Source: Pyrenophora tritici-repentis (lineage: Eukaryota > Ascomycota > Dothideomycetes > Pleosporales > Pleosporaceae). From it: a stretch of 64,000 bases of DNA. The notes beneath the pieces were generated by a model. It was not told the origin of the DNA, ran no database searches, and saw nothing but the letters and a program-made list of their open reading frames with translations. The DNA lies in NCBI RefSeq assembly GCF_003171515.1, contig NC_089391.1:2294001-2358000 (forward strand), given 5' to 3'. How positions within the stretch are numbered: position 1 is the stretch's first letter; each line of letters begins with the position of its first letter. This document shows positions 21,689 through 34,201 of the stretch, piece after piece. A program made the translations under genes and the position numbers.

Positions 21689-22159
21689 TTATTCAGTAAG
21701 CACTCCAGAGTTGATGAGGGTGCCTTTCATAGTCTGGAATTGCGTCTTTCCGTACTAGACAGAAGTTAGTGGGTGAATTGGAGGACTTTGGGGTGGAGAA
21801 AGAGCCACACCGAGATCAGATATCGAATATGGCCCTGCAAAGCGATTAGTTCAGATAATCGGTGCTTCAGAGACAGCTACATACCAAATCAGTTACTTCA
21901 CGATGTTGCTCGAATTCCAATCTTGCGAATTGTCGCATGTCTTTTCTCGCCGCCTCATCCGGAATGTTGGAGGTACTCCGAACGATCTCTCGCCACAACG
22001 CCAACACGCGCTGCCGCTGAATAAACTGCACGGAAATGAGCACTCGATATTGCCTAATCTGTCGAGGTTACGTACATGATCAAGGCCAACAGGACTCTTT
22101 CCTCGTGCTCTCAGCCGGGAAGGAGGCTTGGACGCTACCGTGGCATATCGTCGCAGCAT
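21689..22159 (-). CDS. LYR-motif protein, LYRM2-like
   Basis: Predicted 104-residue mitochondrial protein built from four exons: 22159-22076, 22025-21885, 21834-21811 and 21754-21689. All three introns (50, 50 and 56 nt) are phase 0 with GT-AG ends. Exon 3 is only 24 nt. The presequence MLRRYATVASKPPSRLRARG is followed by LDHFIQRQRVLALWREIVR, the LYR motif region in which Tyr is replaced by Trp. RKDMRQFARLEFEQHREV and HIRYLISYGKTQFQTMKG complete the LYRM2 pattern. Family members bind mitochondrial acyl-carrier protein and help assemble respiratory or Fe-S complexes. It lies 271 bp upstream of the FMO gene on the same strand, and 444 bp from the divergent NatD-like gene. Confidence 0.9.
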
Positions 22160-22603
22160 TCCCTCGGACAGTATTTATCAGTATTTCTGGAATCTAGAGA
22201 TGCAAGAACGTGATGAGACAATGTCGATGGAATGGATGAGACTCTTCAGATGCACGCTGACGTAGAAAAATGAGCTAAGCTAAGTTGGTTGTAGCCTCTC
22301 CAGGACTGTTTGAACGGTACCGGTGGCTGAACCTGTCGTCAGAACAGAGCACCAAGCACTTTCCTTGATACCCGATGTCTTGTTAGAGGGAGCTGTGAGT
22401 ATAAGGAGCCAATGACGATAATGGCAGTGGCGTTGGAGGAAAAGCCATGAGTTGAGGTTTTGTCGGCATCCCCGGGCAAGAGAGGCCTGGTCTGCCCCGC
22501 GACGCGTCCCCCTACACAACGCGATTCAGGACCACCACAACGTGCATCATTGTCTATCTCAGTCACATCGATAGTCGCCATCGCTCACTTGTATACCATC
22601 AGA
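22160..22603. promoter_or_regulatory. Shared divergent promoter region, LYRM2-like / NatD-like
   Basis: A 444-bp gap between head-to-head genes with short conserved housekeeping-type products. No TATA box is obvious on either side, and no open frame with protein character is present. Confidence 0.5.
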
Positions 22604-23278
22604 ATGCTATTTTCCGACATACAGGCGTCCAAGGTGCAGAAGGTGCTGCAAGAAGATGCGTCCGGCCTGGTCGCGTACGAGTCGTCCCTACAATTCGACC
22701 TTAAGTTGGTAGGGCTCGACGATAGCGAGCTTGAAGCGTGCCTTACCCTTGTCGAATATACATCGAAAAACCACTACCAGGCTTCATCTATGGGTTGGAG
22801 TTCGGTTAAGAAAATCGAGGAGATGGAAAAACCAGACATGATATTTCTGCTAGTTCGAGAGAAGACGGTGAGCACAGCCACGCAATCCAGTTGAGAATAT
22901 GCTGACGCAAACCAGCCAGCGGCAGAATATTCCCTTCGTAATGATAACAACCCCGTACTTGGCTACATTTCCTTCATGTTCGACTTCGACGATCCCCCGA
23001 ACGACGACCGAGAGGTTCTCTATATCTACGAAATCCATCTCGATGATCATTTACGCGGCCAGGGCCTTGGCTCCCGCCTCATTAGCTTTGTCGAAAATGT
23101 TGCCAGGGAGTGCCAGATCGAGAAGACGATGCTCACCGTGTTCACAACAAACAAGGGCGCGAAGAGGTTATACGAGGCATTGGGTTACACCAAGGATACC
23201 TGCAGTCCAGAGGATAAGGTTATTAGGACAAAGACTATCCCGGCAGACTATGTCATCATGAGCAAGATGGTAGGGTGA
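22604..23278 (+). CDS. N-alpha-acetyltransferase 40 (NatD-like), GNAT
   Basis: Predicted 208-residue acetyltransferase resembling NatD, which acetylates the N-termini of histones H4 and H2A. Exons are 22604-22867 and 22916-23278; the 48-nt intron 22868-22915 (GTGAGC/CAG) is phase 0 and joins REKT to PAAEYSLRND. TLVEYTSKNHYQASSMGWSS is the substrate-side helix typical of NatD. VLYIYEIHLDDHLRGQGLGS gives the acetyl-CoA loop (R135-x-x-G138-x-G140). MLTVFTTNKGAKRLYEALGY is a close match to the NatD C-terminal signature. The N-terminus is short, and no better upstream ATG is in frame. It should act in nucleus and cytoplasm. Confidence 0.87.
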
Positions 23279-23747
23279 TGATCTTGATTGATTACGAGGT
23301 CGGCATATTCGAGGCGTTTACAGTAAGATACTCACGAGAAGCTGGAGTTGGTCGCATGACAAAATGGCGGCAATGTGATCAATTTCGAGGGGCAGAGTCT
23401 ATAGAACTCTGAGAGAGTGAGTAGCAAAATCCAGAAGATGGGTATTTCTCCAGTCCTTAAGCCCTGAGCGACTGCCAATGAGCAATGCTGTCACCAGTGC
23501 CATTACCGACTTCCAGTCGTTCCTGTTTTTGATGATATCTACGGCCAGCGCGACAATCTGTTACAAGAACCAACTATTCAAGAGCTTTTCATATGCACAG
23601 GACATGTTTTAGAAGGGAAGGAAATGGTTCAGTGCCTTGAGTCACGTTGTATGGCTTGATGTATGTGTAAGCCTTGACCCCATGGTCTCATCCCAATCGT
23701 TCACTGCTCCTGATGTCCAGCTACTCAGGTCTATCCTACCCAGCCGC
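23279..23747. other. Convergent intergenic region
   Basis: Lies between convergent genes; it should hold two 3' ends. No repeat or RNA gene seen. Confidence 0.5.
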
Positions 23748-24579
23748 TCACTCATGCTGCCGAGCGGTAGCCTCAGCCTGGCCTGAATAATACCAAGTTG
23801 ATAGTGGTGATGCGTCCTCCAACTCAAACACGGAGGCGTCGAACTCACAACTCTCCGGTGCGCAACTTTGGATAAGCCAGAGCAGGATGTGACCGTCCAG
23901 GCCAAAAGACATTCCGCGATGACGTAGATCCCACCCGAACAGAGCCTTGTAGGGACCTCGGTCGTTGTGTCTGATCTGATCTTCTCCGATTTGTACCATG
24001 GCCCATTGTATGGTGACTTTGTAGGTTTTATGGCCGTTGTTGGATGTGGGTGTCTGTTCGAACACCTTCGGGACTTTTCGCAGCTTGCGGACAGTAGCGG
24101 CGACTGCCTGGTCGGCGGCGTTGTTCTCGAGGTCGATTTGACGCTGCGGAGACTTTTCGACGTCTCTAGGGGTTCTGGGAGAGGCAGGCAAAGAGCCTCC
24201 ATGGTCGCTAGCTACAAGATCGACGCCATTTAATGGTGGCGGATCGTCTCGTACATGTTGTAGCCATGTGGTAATATACCCGAGTTGTTCTGGGCTCGTA
24301 TTGACGGTGTTGTTGAAGACGGCGTCTAAAGGGGAAAGCTTAGTAGGGGTAGTTGTTGAAGAGGAGAAAGTAGATGTATTGTTTCTAGGTAGCTATTGAG
24401 CTTGGGCCTCGTTTTCCTTGATACTGCTAGAAAAGTGGAGTCACAAAGCGAGAGGGAAGGCAGATTCTTCTTCTGCTAGGTGCAGCTTTCGGGCTTGCTT
24501 GAGATTCTTGGCATATGATAGAGCAGTTCAGAAAATGATTAAAGAAGTGGAGGAGCTCATTCAAAGGAGGGGGATGCAT
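23748..24579 (-). CDS. Hypothetical protein, two-exon model
   Basis: The frame from 24392 down to the stop at 23748 is open for 215 codons and reads like a real protein: SPEQLGYITTWLQHVRDDPP, then a disordered stretch, then KTYKVTIQWAMVQIGEDQIR, RGPYKALFGWDLRHRGMSFG and HILLWLIQSCAPESCEFDAS. It has no internal ATG near its start. A TAG directly before 24392 can be a splice acceptor, and an upstream exon 24579-24445 (ATG, GTGACT donor, phase 0) joins without a stop, giving 259 residues. The first exon is weak. I recognise no domain. A second frame on the same strand (ATG 24202) overlaps but is low-complexity. Confidence 0.5.
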
Positions 24580-24737
24580 CTTTTGTATCTAAGTGACAAA
24601 TTCAGAGAGGTGGCCGCATATTTGAATAAGAAGTGGTGCACATGATCAAGGCCAGGGTGTAAAAGTGGTATTCATTCATCTACTCAAACTGCCTCCTTTT
24701 CCACTCGCCTCCCTCCCCTCCCCGGATCTTCCTGCCT

Positions 24738-25034
24738 CTATCCCCGCCGACCTCTAAGTCCAGAAAGGACCCGGTTCAGCGCCTCCAGATGAGCCTTCTC
24801 CAACTGCACGAACTGCTGCGCAAGCTCCTTGAGAGTCTCCTCCTTAGGCTGGCCCTTGGTTTTGACCCTGGCCTGGCCCTCAGGCTCCGCTATGAGTCTC
24901 TCGATCCTCCATTCGAGTACGTCAATCTCCTCCCGAATCTTGCGCTCCTCCTGGACGGCATCCTTCTGGTCGAGTTTAGGGTTGTCTCCGAAGAGACGCG
25001 TGTTGGGGTGTGGTTTAGGGTGGTGAGGAGCCAT
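24738..25034 (-). CDS. Small coiled-coil protein, 98 aa
   Basis: Single frame of 98 codons with ATG at 25034. After a His/Pro-rich start (MAPHHPKPHPNTRLFGD) nearly the whole chain is charged helix (VQEERKIREEIDVLEWRIER, LKELAQQFVQLEKAHLEALN), consistent with a short coiled coil. No signal peptide, no membrane helix, no known family that I recognise. The coherent heptad pattern and clean start make it likely to be a real gene. Confidence 0.6.
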   Translation of the reverse strand: MAPHHPKPHPNTRLFGDNPKLDQKDAVQEERKIREEIDVLEWRIERLIAEPEGQARVKTKGQPKEETLKELAQQFVQLEKAHLEALNRVLSGLRGRRG

Positions 25035-27862
25035 TACGGAGGATGGTTATGTCTTGGTGGATTTTGGGGTAGTGGTAGATGCAATTGGGTTCTTAATTGC
25101 TTGTAAATTTGTAAAAAAAATAAAAATGAATGTGGGTGTATTGGCAAGAGATTGGTGTTCTGGTGATGGTTAGAAGGTGGTGAAAGGCTCTATATAGTCT
25201 GAGATTGTCCTTCACCATGAGTGAGCTGAAAAATCTCTGCAACGGTGAGTGCGCAATAGAGCTAGTGAACCAGGTGCAATACAAACTGCTATACTCAAAG
25301 CTATATGAATAAGGCTCCCACCATGTGCTCGCCGCTATATAGCCCACAAAGTCTCACTTGAGCACCACAAGCCCTCTTCTTAGGTACCTAGGGTACACTG
25401 AAGTGCTCCATGCTAAAGCAAGCCCACTAGTCCCTTCCTCAAAGTACTGGACAAGCCAGATACTAAGATGAAAAGATAGTTATGTGTGTAAACAAAAATT
25501 GTGCCGATGCCGCATCACCCGAAGGCAGACGCGCGCAACAAGCTGATCGGTGAGGTGCAATACCGCCAACTTGAAGTGAAAACGGCCACCACCGTCCGTC
25601 CCCATCGACCATGCCGCCCTTGAAATGGATGCATGAATGAAGAAAAGAAAGGATGGAAGGGAGAGGCAGCCTTTATATAGACAGCAGTCCGGCGCTGCGC
25701 CGCGACCCAGATCAACCAGTCTAACCGCTTTGGGTAGACCATAACACAGTGAGGACCCCGTGGACTGCCAAGGTACTCCCGGATGCGTCTCTTCGCATAT
25801 CCGCGCCCTTCTTTCTGGCTGCATGACAAAGGCCAAAAACGAAGCAAGGTACCTATTCACCCTGTGGGCTGAATGATTGAGCAAGTTACTTGTGTGTATT
25901 GTTCCCTCGACTCCTACATGTGAAGCGCTCGTCTGCTCTCGGTCTTAGTCTGCCCAACAGCCGGTGCTACTTCCCAGCGCACCAATGGTTGCTGAACTGT
26001 ATCGAGAAATAAAGAGAAGCTATCAAAGACTCGCTATCAATCGCGTTGAGGAGAAAAGTTCTCTTGTCGTTCATCCAGCGTTTACGTCTGTTCGTGCAAC
26101 AGAAAAACTCATAGGCAGCTCTAACATGACACATAAAGCCTAAGAACTTCAGTTCTCCTGTACCAAAGACACTACGCAGATGGGACCACCATGATGCCAT
26201 CCGTTCTCACATGACAAAATCTTTCTCAAGATCTTGCTATTACAGCCCCCAATCTGATCTACTTGGGTGCCAACCTACCTATACCCACAAGACATCGAGC
26301 ATCACCAGATACGCTGCAGACTGTTTCGCCGCTTATCAAAGCCCGAAGCAGATACCCCGCGTCAAAGGAACACGAAAGCATGCCGATGCATAAGATGCAG
26401 GATACCTGAGTGCAGGTCAAGGGACATAACACCACCCGGGCAAGTGTAGCTACGCAGAATAAGCACAGAATTGCAAGGAGGCGACGAAAATAATGCAGAG
26501 GCACCGCTGGAGATACTCAAAGAATATACATGACAAAGGGCCAAGTTCAAGAATTCGAGGGACAGAGACCTGAACGCACCTATGTATGCAGACCAAGGAG
26601 AGTATTGCAAGGCAACGCTGACGATAGCGCAGAGGTATCACTGAAGACCCTACAAGTCCTTAAGCAACAAAAGGCTGGAGTCAAGAACCTATATGATCTT
26701 CTCGATTACAGAGCGATATGCCTACCAAGGAACGACACATCTGCAGCGTTGGCAGAGACTCAACCCTCGTGCAAAGCGCGCTCAAACAAGTCACAACATC
26801 TTCACCCGCCTCTAGAACCTCTTCGAGACATGAGCTAGCACTTATCTACAGCTCCTAAAAACGCAGTATGCCATGCATCTTGCAGTAGCAGCAAGATTCT
26901 TAACCGCCCTGTCCTGGTAGTTCTCCTCGATCGCAAATTTGCTTCGTCGGTATAATCTTTCGAAGTCTTCTAGATGCGGTAGCTTTGGGTGCCTCGGGTC
27001 GACTTGTACGGCCATCACAACAGTGAGCACGAATGACATCTCAGAAGAACCCCAAAGCTACCAGACAACCTCGCTGAAAACATTACATAAGTCTAGTAAA
27101 AAAAAACTACATAGCTCAAAAGCATCCTCCCCCACCAATCCTCCTACCATCAAGCACCGGTGCGAACCAACCTACCCACTCGCGTCCATCGACCCGAAAC
27201 CCGAGCGCACGAGCCCATGCCTACCTGTCCCCCGCCTCGCTCATCGAGCAAACTACTGCGAGAGCAGGATACAACTTTGGCAGACATACACAGGTGATTG
27301 GAGGACAAGGGATATACACAATACATTGCGCTGCTGCGGATAAAGTGACTGACAACATGAGCAAGGGTTGAAGACTAGGACATCCAAAATACTTCAAACG
27401 ATTATATCAACGCGGCAAAATCGCAATCGAAAAAATCGCTAGTTTGAACGCTTAGAAAGCAAGAATAACAAGGAATACATGGAAGATGGACGGGCGAGGC
27501 TATACGAATAACGCGGGGAATGCGTTCGAGAACATGGACAAAGGCTGAAGAATGAGGGAGATAGACAAGTCCACTACCGGGAGGAAGGGACTCTGTAAGT
27601 TGCTATAGGAACATACTGCGAGAGTATACAGGCGATTAGAGCACTGCTGCAGTCCAGGCTGAAGCCAGCGTGGATGTCACAAGACAAAAACAGACACTGG
27701 AACCATACAGATACAAAGGCTGCATGAACAATTCGTCTCGAACAATGTAGTCACGATTCATACAAGAAAACTTATTACTACCATGCTCATCCTAATAATC
27801 CGTATCATGAATTGGTATCGAACGCCGTAAAAGCCCAATGCACCTCAACACAGACCAGTTAT
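25035..27862. other. Gene-poor region, 2.8 kb
   Basis: No supported gene. Frames at 25480-25884 (minus), 26211-26393 (plus) and 26939-27343 (plus) overlap other frames and show no motif or consistent codon pattern. No transposase, tRNA or clear repeat seen. The final part (27400-27860) should contain the 3' end of the ABCA gene. Confidence 0.5.
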
Positions 27863-30800
27863 CTACACTTTCTTCCCAAACGGCAATACCTTCCTCCAGC
27901 CACCACTCTTCTTCGTCTTCTTGCCCGCCTCTTCCTCTTCTTCTTCACCCACAACCCTCAGGAAAACTTCATCGAGCGTCGTCGGGGATACACTATAATA
28001 CTCCAGACCCAGCTCTTCACGATGCGTTTCCAGCAGCTGGATAAGACCGGGTATACCACCCATATCCGCTGTCTCGGAACCACCAACAGAATTGACCCTC
28101 TGAACCTCCTCCTCCGTGACCTTCCCACCCATGTGTCCTTCATGTGCCGGAGCCGTAGAAGACGCGGCCGCAGCCTTGAGAACCTTGAACCTCAACTGCC
28201 CATGCCCACCCCCTCTAGACCCCCACTTATCAAGCTGAACACCAGGAATCCTGCGTTTGACCCATTCCTTCACAGCCTGCATTTCCTGCTCCGTCGTCTC
28301 AGGCGCAGACCGCAGAACAAGTTGAACAACCCACGCGTCACCGTATTGTTCACCGAGATCACTGACCGTGCCCAGCGCCAGCATCTTGCGCTTCATGATA
28401 CCCACGCGGGTAGCCAGTTTATCCGCTTCTTCCATAGAATGCGTGGTGATGAGGAGGGCGCGACCGGGTGCAGCGACACCGAGGAGTGTACGCCACATTA
28501 CGCGTTTGGCGGCTGCGTCCATGCCGCTTGAAGGCTCGTCGAGGAGGAGGACGGAGGGGTTGCCCATGAGAGCGATGCCGAGGCTGAGTTTACGCTTGTT
28601 GCCGCCAGAGAGTTTGGAGGCGAGACGGTCGCTAAAGCGCGCTAGACTGGTGGCTTGGAGGATGGTGTCGACACTGGTTTTGGGGGAGGGCACGCCGCGA
28701 GCACGCGCGTAGAAGTAGAGGTGCTCCGTGACCGTCATTGAGTCCATTGCATCAAATTGTGGACATACGCCTAGGTGACCTCGTGCCGCGGCTCGCTTGC
28801 TGATGATGGAAATGTCTTCGATTAGGACGTCTCCGCCACCGTTGATGTGGGTAGTAGGATGGATGTCGCCGCGGATGAGCGAGATAGTTGAGGACTTTCC
28901 TGCGCCGTTGGGACCGAGGAGGGCAAAGACCTGGCCTTGTGGGATGCCAAAGGTGATGTCGTTGACAGCGTGATTGGAGCCGAACTTCTTCTGAAGGTGC
29001 AGCGCTCGAAGGCTGTCTTTACTTTGCTCTGCACGTGCAATTTCAGCGGCAACAGCGGGTGGGATGGTGTCGACGTCTTCCTCAGAGTGTTGTTGGCGGC
29101 TTTTCTCACGGTTGAGGAAAGCTGGTCTGTACCCAGAGTCCCACCAAACAAGAGCAATGAAGAGGACAATTATCTGGACGACGAGGTATAGGATCGGACC
29201 CCCGTATACCTTCAAAGCGCCGGGATAGCTTGGAATCTGATTGCCGTTACACAGCACGCTGAACGAGTTTAGGGACAGCAGCTGTGTTCTCAGCAAGCTA
29301 GCAGAAGGCGATATGATCGACACCGTCCAGTGGAAGTATTGTATGTACGAATCGATAGCGTATGCGGGAGCATATGTGAGGATAGCCATGTATCCGATGA
29401 AGTAGATGAGGTAGAGCGATACCATTCCTCCAGCGGCGAAGGCGAAAGCCGCGAGCTGCGACGTCACGACGATCGAGATGAGGTAGGCGAAGAGGGTAGC
29501 GCATAGACCATACAGGAAGAAGACAATGAAGAGATAGCCTGGCGCGTACCATGCACTTGATGCCTGAGAAAATGTTAGCTTCGATTCTGTCGAGAACAGT
29601 GAGTTGACCTACGCCTATGAATATTCCTGTGGTAATGGCAGCGATGACAAGGACGAAGAAGAAGTCAAAAGTCGTGTACGCTAACCACAAAGGTACAGCA
29701 CGGATACCATTACTGTAGTGTAAAGCGCGGACATTCCTCAAACGCTCTTGAGTTGGATACAATGCGAACAATGCCGGGTAGACACACATAGCCAGGCCAA
29801 AGTACAAGATCAGCTGGAGCGTGCTACCCATGCCTGGGGCAAAAGGCACAGCGAACTGCTGATATTGTGTTGAGATAGAGATGTTCAAGACGATGTTATC
29901 CAGAGTATTGAGCGTGATGAGACCGCCAATGACACTACCACTCGCAAGGTACGCCATAAGAGGTGGCCCATCTTGGTTGAGGAAGAAACCACCAGGAGTG
30001 ATGTTGCGGAATTGGGTGTCAACGTAGTTGTTAAACTCGTCCAACGTATCCACGATGAAGAAACTTTCTTCAGCGATGCCTGTTCGTTGGATAATGGTGT
30101 TGATAGCCGGGCCAACGATGCTCCTAGGGCCGATAGGAATGAGCGGGATGTCATTTACGCTGGATAACGAAAAGACCGTCGGGTCGTTGGCAGCAGCGCC
30201 TGGATCACAGCCCACGGCTTCGTAGTTCTTCAAGAAGAGCGTGACCAGGCCAGCTGCGACGATGGGAAGCAGTAGCGCAAAGACATACGGCCAGAAGTTG
30301 CGCTTGACAATAGTAATGCGTTTCTGAACGAGAATAATCATTTGCTTGAACAGCCCAGTACCATGGCCTTTACCCATCTCAAGCTTCTTTTCAGTTTCCG
30401 AGTTCTGGTCGGAGGCTGCGATGTCCTTGTTCGCCGCCGTTATACCGTCTTTCTCCACATGTTCAGCGTCCATCAGGTTGTACTCCTTAACTTCTTCGGC
30501 GTTGGCGAGAAAGACGTCTTCGAGCGTTGGGCCAACAATGTCGTAGTTCTTGACACCGTGATCTCGCAATACATCGACAAACTTCGTAGCGGGTAACGCA
30601 TTAGCAAACTGGTATTGAACCATACCATCCGAAGGAGCAGGTTTCTTGATAGCGTCCATCGGCGGCTTGACCGGGGCGTCCTTGGGGTACGTAACGTGGT
30701 AACCGGCACCGACCTCATGCTTGAGCTGAACCGAAGTGCCCTTGGTCTTGAGTACACCACGGGAAAGTATGGCGACGTAATCTGCGAGGACATCTGCCTC

Positions 30801-32822
30801 GTCGAGGAAATGAGTAGTGAGGAGGAAGGTGCGGTCGCCACGCTCGGCAAGAAGAATTTCCCAAATCTTCCTTCGCGACAAAGGATCCAGACCTGATGAG
30901 ACTTCATCTACGCAGCAAACCTTGGAGCCACCTGTAAACATCATAGCCAACTGAAGTTTTCGCTTTTGACCGCCTGACAGTGTGGAGGACTGTGCCTTGA
31001 TTTTATGGCCCAAGTCACAAGCACGGATCAGATCCTCAATAGTGTCCTTGCTGTCGTATGTTCCGGTAGACTTGAGCTGGTTGAAGATTCGGACGTGCTC
31101 GTAGACATTCAACTCGTCCCACATGACGTTCTTTTGAGGGCAAAGTCCCAAGCCACCAGTTCCGTCAATCTCAATGGCACCAGTAGTGATGGAGTTGAGA
31201 CCTGCAATGGCATCCAGTGTAGTCGACTTTCCGCTGCCGTTTGCGCCAAGTAAGACCATGATCTGGCCCTTGCGTGCCTTCATGCTGAAGTCGTCCACAG
31301 CGATAACCGTCTCCGGAGGCTTGATCCCGAACTTGGCCAGAACATTTCTGCGGAACCAACTAGGCGTCCAGTGCTTCGAAAAGTTGGTCAAAATAATGTT
31401 GTGATCCGGGGAGGATGTGGTAGTTTTCCTGTCAGCTGAGACGGTGCCGTAGAGCCATCGCTCAACAAGAGCGCCCAGGAAAGGGTATACAAAAGTCTGT
31501 ATGATGGCGAAGACCCAGAACACGATACCGGGAGTAGTCCAAACGTGGTCTTCGTAAGCGGGTGCTGCTTTGACCATGTTCATGGCAACAAGCTGTCTCT
31601 CGAAGCGCGCAACGCAGATGATAAAGAAGACGTAGTTGATGGACGGGAAGAGCAGACTAAGGACATAGACAGCTGATGTACTAAAAGGCCCAGCGACCTG
31701 TGCAATGATGGCTAGCAGGATTGGGATGATAACAATGGTGATACCTGAAAGCTGGGCCTTGCGGAAGAAGGCAGCACCAAAGATGGAGAAGCTCGTGAGC
31801 GAAAGACCGGCAAGGATATGGAAGATAATTAGGATAACGACACTGGATGTTGGAAATGCCAGGCCCCAGACAATGACTCCCATGATTACCCATGCTGGGA
31901 AGTAGATGATATCAAAGGCAAAGTGCATCGACAACAGGCGTGCGAACTGTGTATGCCATGCCTTCTTCGCTGGAGACATTGCCTCTACAAGCTGTGATAT
32001 CCCCCGTTCTCTTTCTTCAGCCATCTGCCCTGTCAACTGGTACGTCACACCGCACACACCAATGTACAAAGCCGCGCCCATGATGTTGATAAGTGCCCCC
32101 ATATACAGTTGTCGAATCCTCTCATCGTACTCTTTCTGTGTTCGTTCTGTGTAGGGGTATTCATCGGTGTCAGGGACAGTGGGGGTACCGTCAACGGAGG
32201 CGATGGCTTGATCGATAGCCCGTTGGAAGGGCAGGACATAGATTTGAACATCATTGTCTTTCTGGCCTACGTAGATGGTCTCTCCAAGAGCGCCATCAGA
32301 CCTCAGAGTGTAATTCCAAGTCTGACCTTGTCCTTGGTTCGGGCTGGAATGGAAAACCGCGGCACCAAAGCAGCTACTAGCCCCACGCAATGAGCTCTCA
32401 CAAGTTGTGAGCAGGTCCACGTCTCGTTCGATTGTGATTGCCTGCAGTCCCGCATCACGAACTTGATTTGAGAGTTGTCCAATGACCTGATCAATCTCAC
32501 CACCCGTGTATCCATTGTTTACGAAGACGATCTTATCGCGGCCTCCTTCAGCAGCGTTGAGCGCATTAGAGAAAGATCGAATGGGTGAGGGGTTGCCGAT
32601 GCCGTACTCGGAGGGAGGGACGAAGAAGTTCTTTGCGTAGGTGATGAAGAACATCTGCGTGCATAGTCAGCCAATGTACAGACGCGAATGACTGGCCGGA
32701 CCTACAAAGATTATAGGCGCCCAGAATGCGCGAACGCTCGTGAAGAACCACTGGCGCACAAAGACGACGAGCAGCGTCTTCTTGGTGAGGATCCATGTCT
32801 GTCTCACAATTGCACCCGCCAT
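27863..32822 (-). CDS. Full-length ABCA-type ABC transporter
   Basis: Predicted 1,619-residue membrane transporter with two membrane halves, each followed by an ATP-binding domain. Exons are 32822-32706, 32654-29613 and 29563-27863; introns of 51 and 49 nt are phase 0. The first exon supplies the N-terminal helix lead-in (ILTKKTLLVVFVRQWFFTS). Nucleotide domain 1 starts near residue 500 (GANGSGKST, LSGGQKRKLQLA, VCCVDEVSSGLDPLS). Domain 2 starts near residue 1265 (GPNGAGKSS, LSGGNKRKLSLG, VLLLDEPSSGMD). A large non-membrane loop follows the first helix of the first half, as in ABCA proteins. Domain 1 has VDEVSSG where domain 2 has the usual DEPSSG. Substrate is likely a lipid (family knowledge), not shown here. 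Confidence 0.93.
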
Positions 32823-34201
32823 GGTCGCAATAGTTGCCCCGCCGTAGGCGCGCTCGTATTAGGAAGAGCGTACGGTCGAGCGTTTGGAAACCGCCTCCGG
32901 GTGGACCGTCGGTTGAGGAATAGGTCGTGGTGTTGGAGTCCTTTGTGATTATATTACCGAAGATTGCATTTCTGCCCTCACATAAAACGCAAAGGGGTAT
33001 CACGAACCAAGAAAAGTGAAAGCAATCTAAAACGACGTAAAGACGAGAAAGAAGAATGGCAGTAGATAGCGGAAGCAAACACGTTGCCAATGTCCTCAAC
33101 CGTACCCAGCGTAAACGGCACAATGCCGGGGGGACGACGTCTTGTTAGACGTCTTCGACGGCCTACATCCCTGCCCATTTTCCTCGCGCCATGGCCCACA
33201 TCGGACGGTGGTGGAGGCGCAGGGCGGATCGATTGTTGTCCCGGCTGGATCGTTAGAGAAGCACGGGACGAATGCCAGAAGAAGACGCCATCCTCCATCC
33301 CCTGTCAACGGCCCGGGCTTACCACATGCTCCCTACATATACGGGGTATTTCCGTATCGCAAAAGGCACCGCATAATACCTTTATCTCAACGTCCCAAAC
33401 CTCGTAAACATGATTTCATGGTAAGGCGTCCCAGGTTCGCTTGCAGTGGCGTTGGGCAAAGGAGCCGCGGCAAACCACGCCAGCAATTACATCCGCCGAG
33501 AGAACGCCCAGTCGCCGAGTCCTGAAGCTGATCGAACGCGCTCTCGGTGGCCAGAAATTGCGATGCCGAAGAAAGCGACAAGCCTCGCGTACAGGATTCT
33601 GGCTTGGCTGCGCCCCGAGCCCGTCATCCACGTCGCGTCATCGATTTTTCGGGCGCGTGCGACTTCCCGGCCAATAAGGCGACGACGAGACGGACCGACG
33701 AGAGCTTCTCTCGACGACGCCGCATGACATGGCATTCAAGGTAGCCATAGAGGCCTTGTTGAGATTTTAGGGTACTTCCATCAGTTCCAAGGTTGCTTGA
33801 AGATCTCGTGGCTCTGGAGTGAGAAAGTAGGACCCAAAGGCCTACCAAGGGTATCTTTCAACCCCTACTTCCATCAATAGCACGCCCGATCCCCGTGATA
33901 TGTGAATCAGGGTCTCCATGTTATCAATAAGGCAGGGGCATGCGCATGTCCCGAGGTCCTACTCTCAAGCATCCCTCAACACCTGGATACTATGCAACCG
34001 CATAACTGAAGTGATGATGATGAATTTTCTGGTACATATTTATTAAAAGAGCCAAATTAGAGAAGATCAACACAAGCCAGTACTGCAGGGACTCAGCTCC
34101 AACACCGCGCTCCCCGCTGATACCCCGGGAAGATACTCCGAGGCCCTAGCAACATGTCTTCCGACCAACCCTCCAACAATTCTTTCTCATGTTCTCCTTG
34201 C
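32823..34201. other. Intergenic region, 1.4 kb
   Basis: Holds the ABCA promoter. Many overlapping frames of 60-127 codons lie at 32978-33848 on both strands, as expected of GC-rich non-coding DNA; none has a supported domain. Confidence 0.5.

Noticed and set aside
19106..22159. FMO and LYRM2-like gene as an operon-like functional pair
   Set aside because: Only 271 bp apart on one strand, but compact spacing is common here and the products belong to unrelated processes.
24418..24645. 75-codon plus-strand frame with helical end
   Set aside because: Opposite to the possible first exon of the unknown gene; too short and without family features.
25480..25884. 134-codon minus-strand open frame
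   Set aside because: Overlaps a second open frame, has no motif and no intron structure; composition looks like read-through of non-coding DNA.
33190..33290. Short creatininase-like string (VVPAGSLEKHG) in a plus-strand frame
   Set aside because: Only one short match, with no other motif of the family in the 127-codon frame or around it; likely chance.
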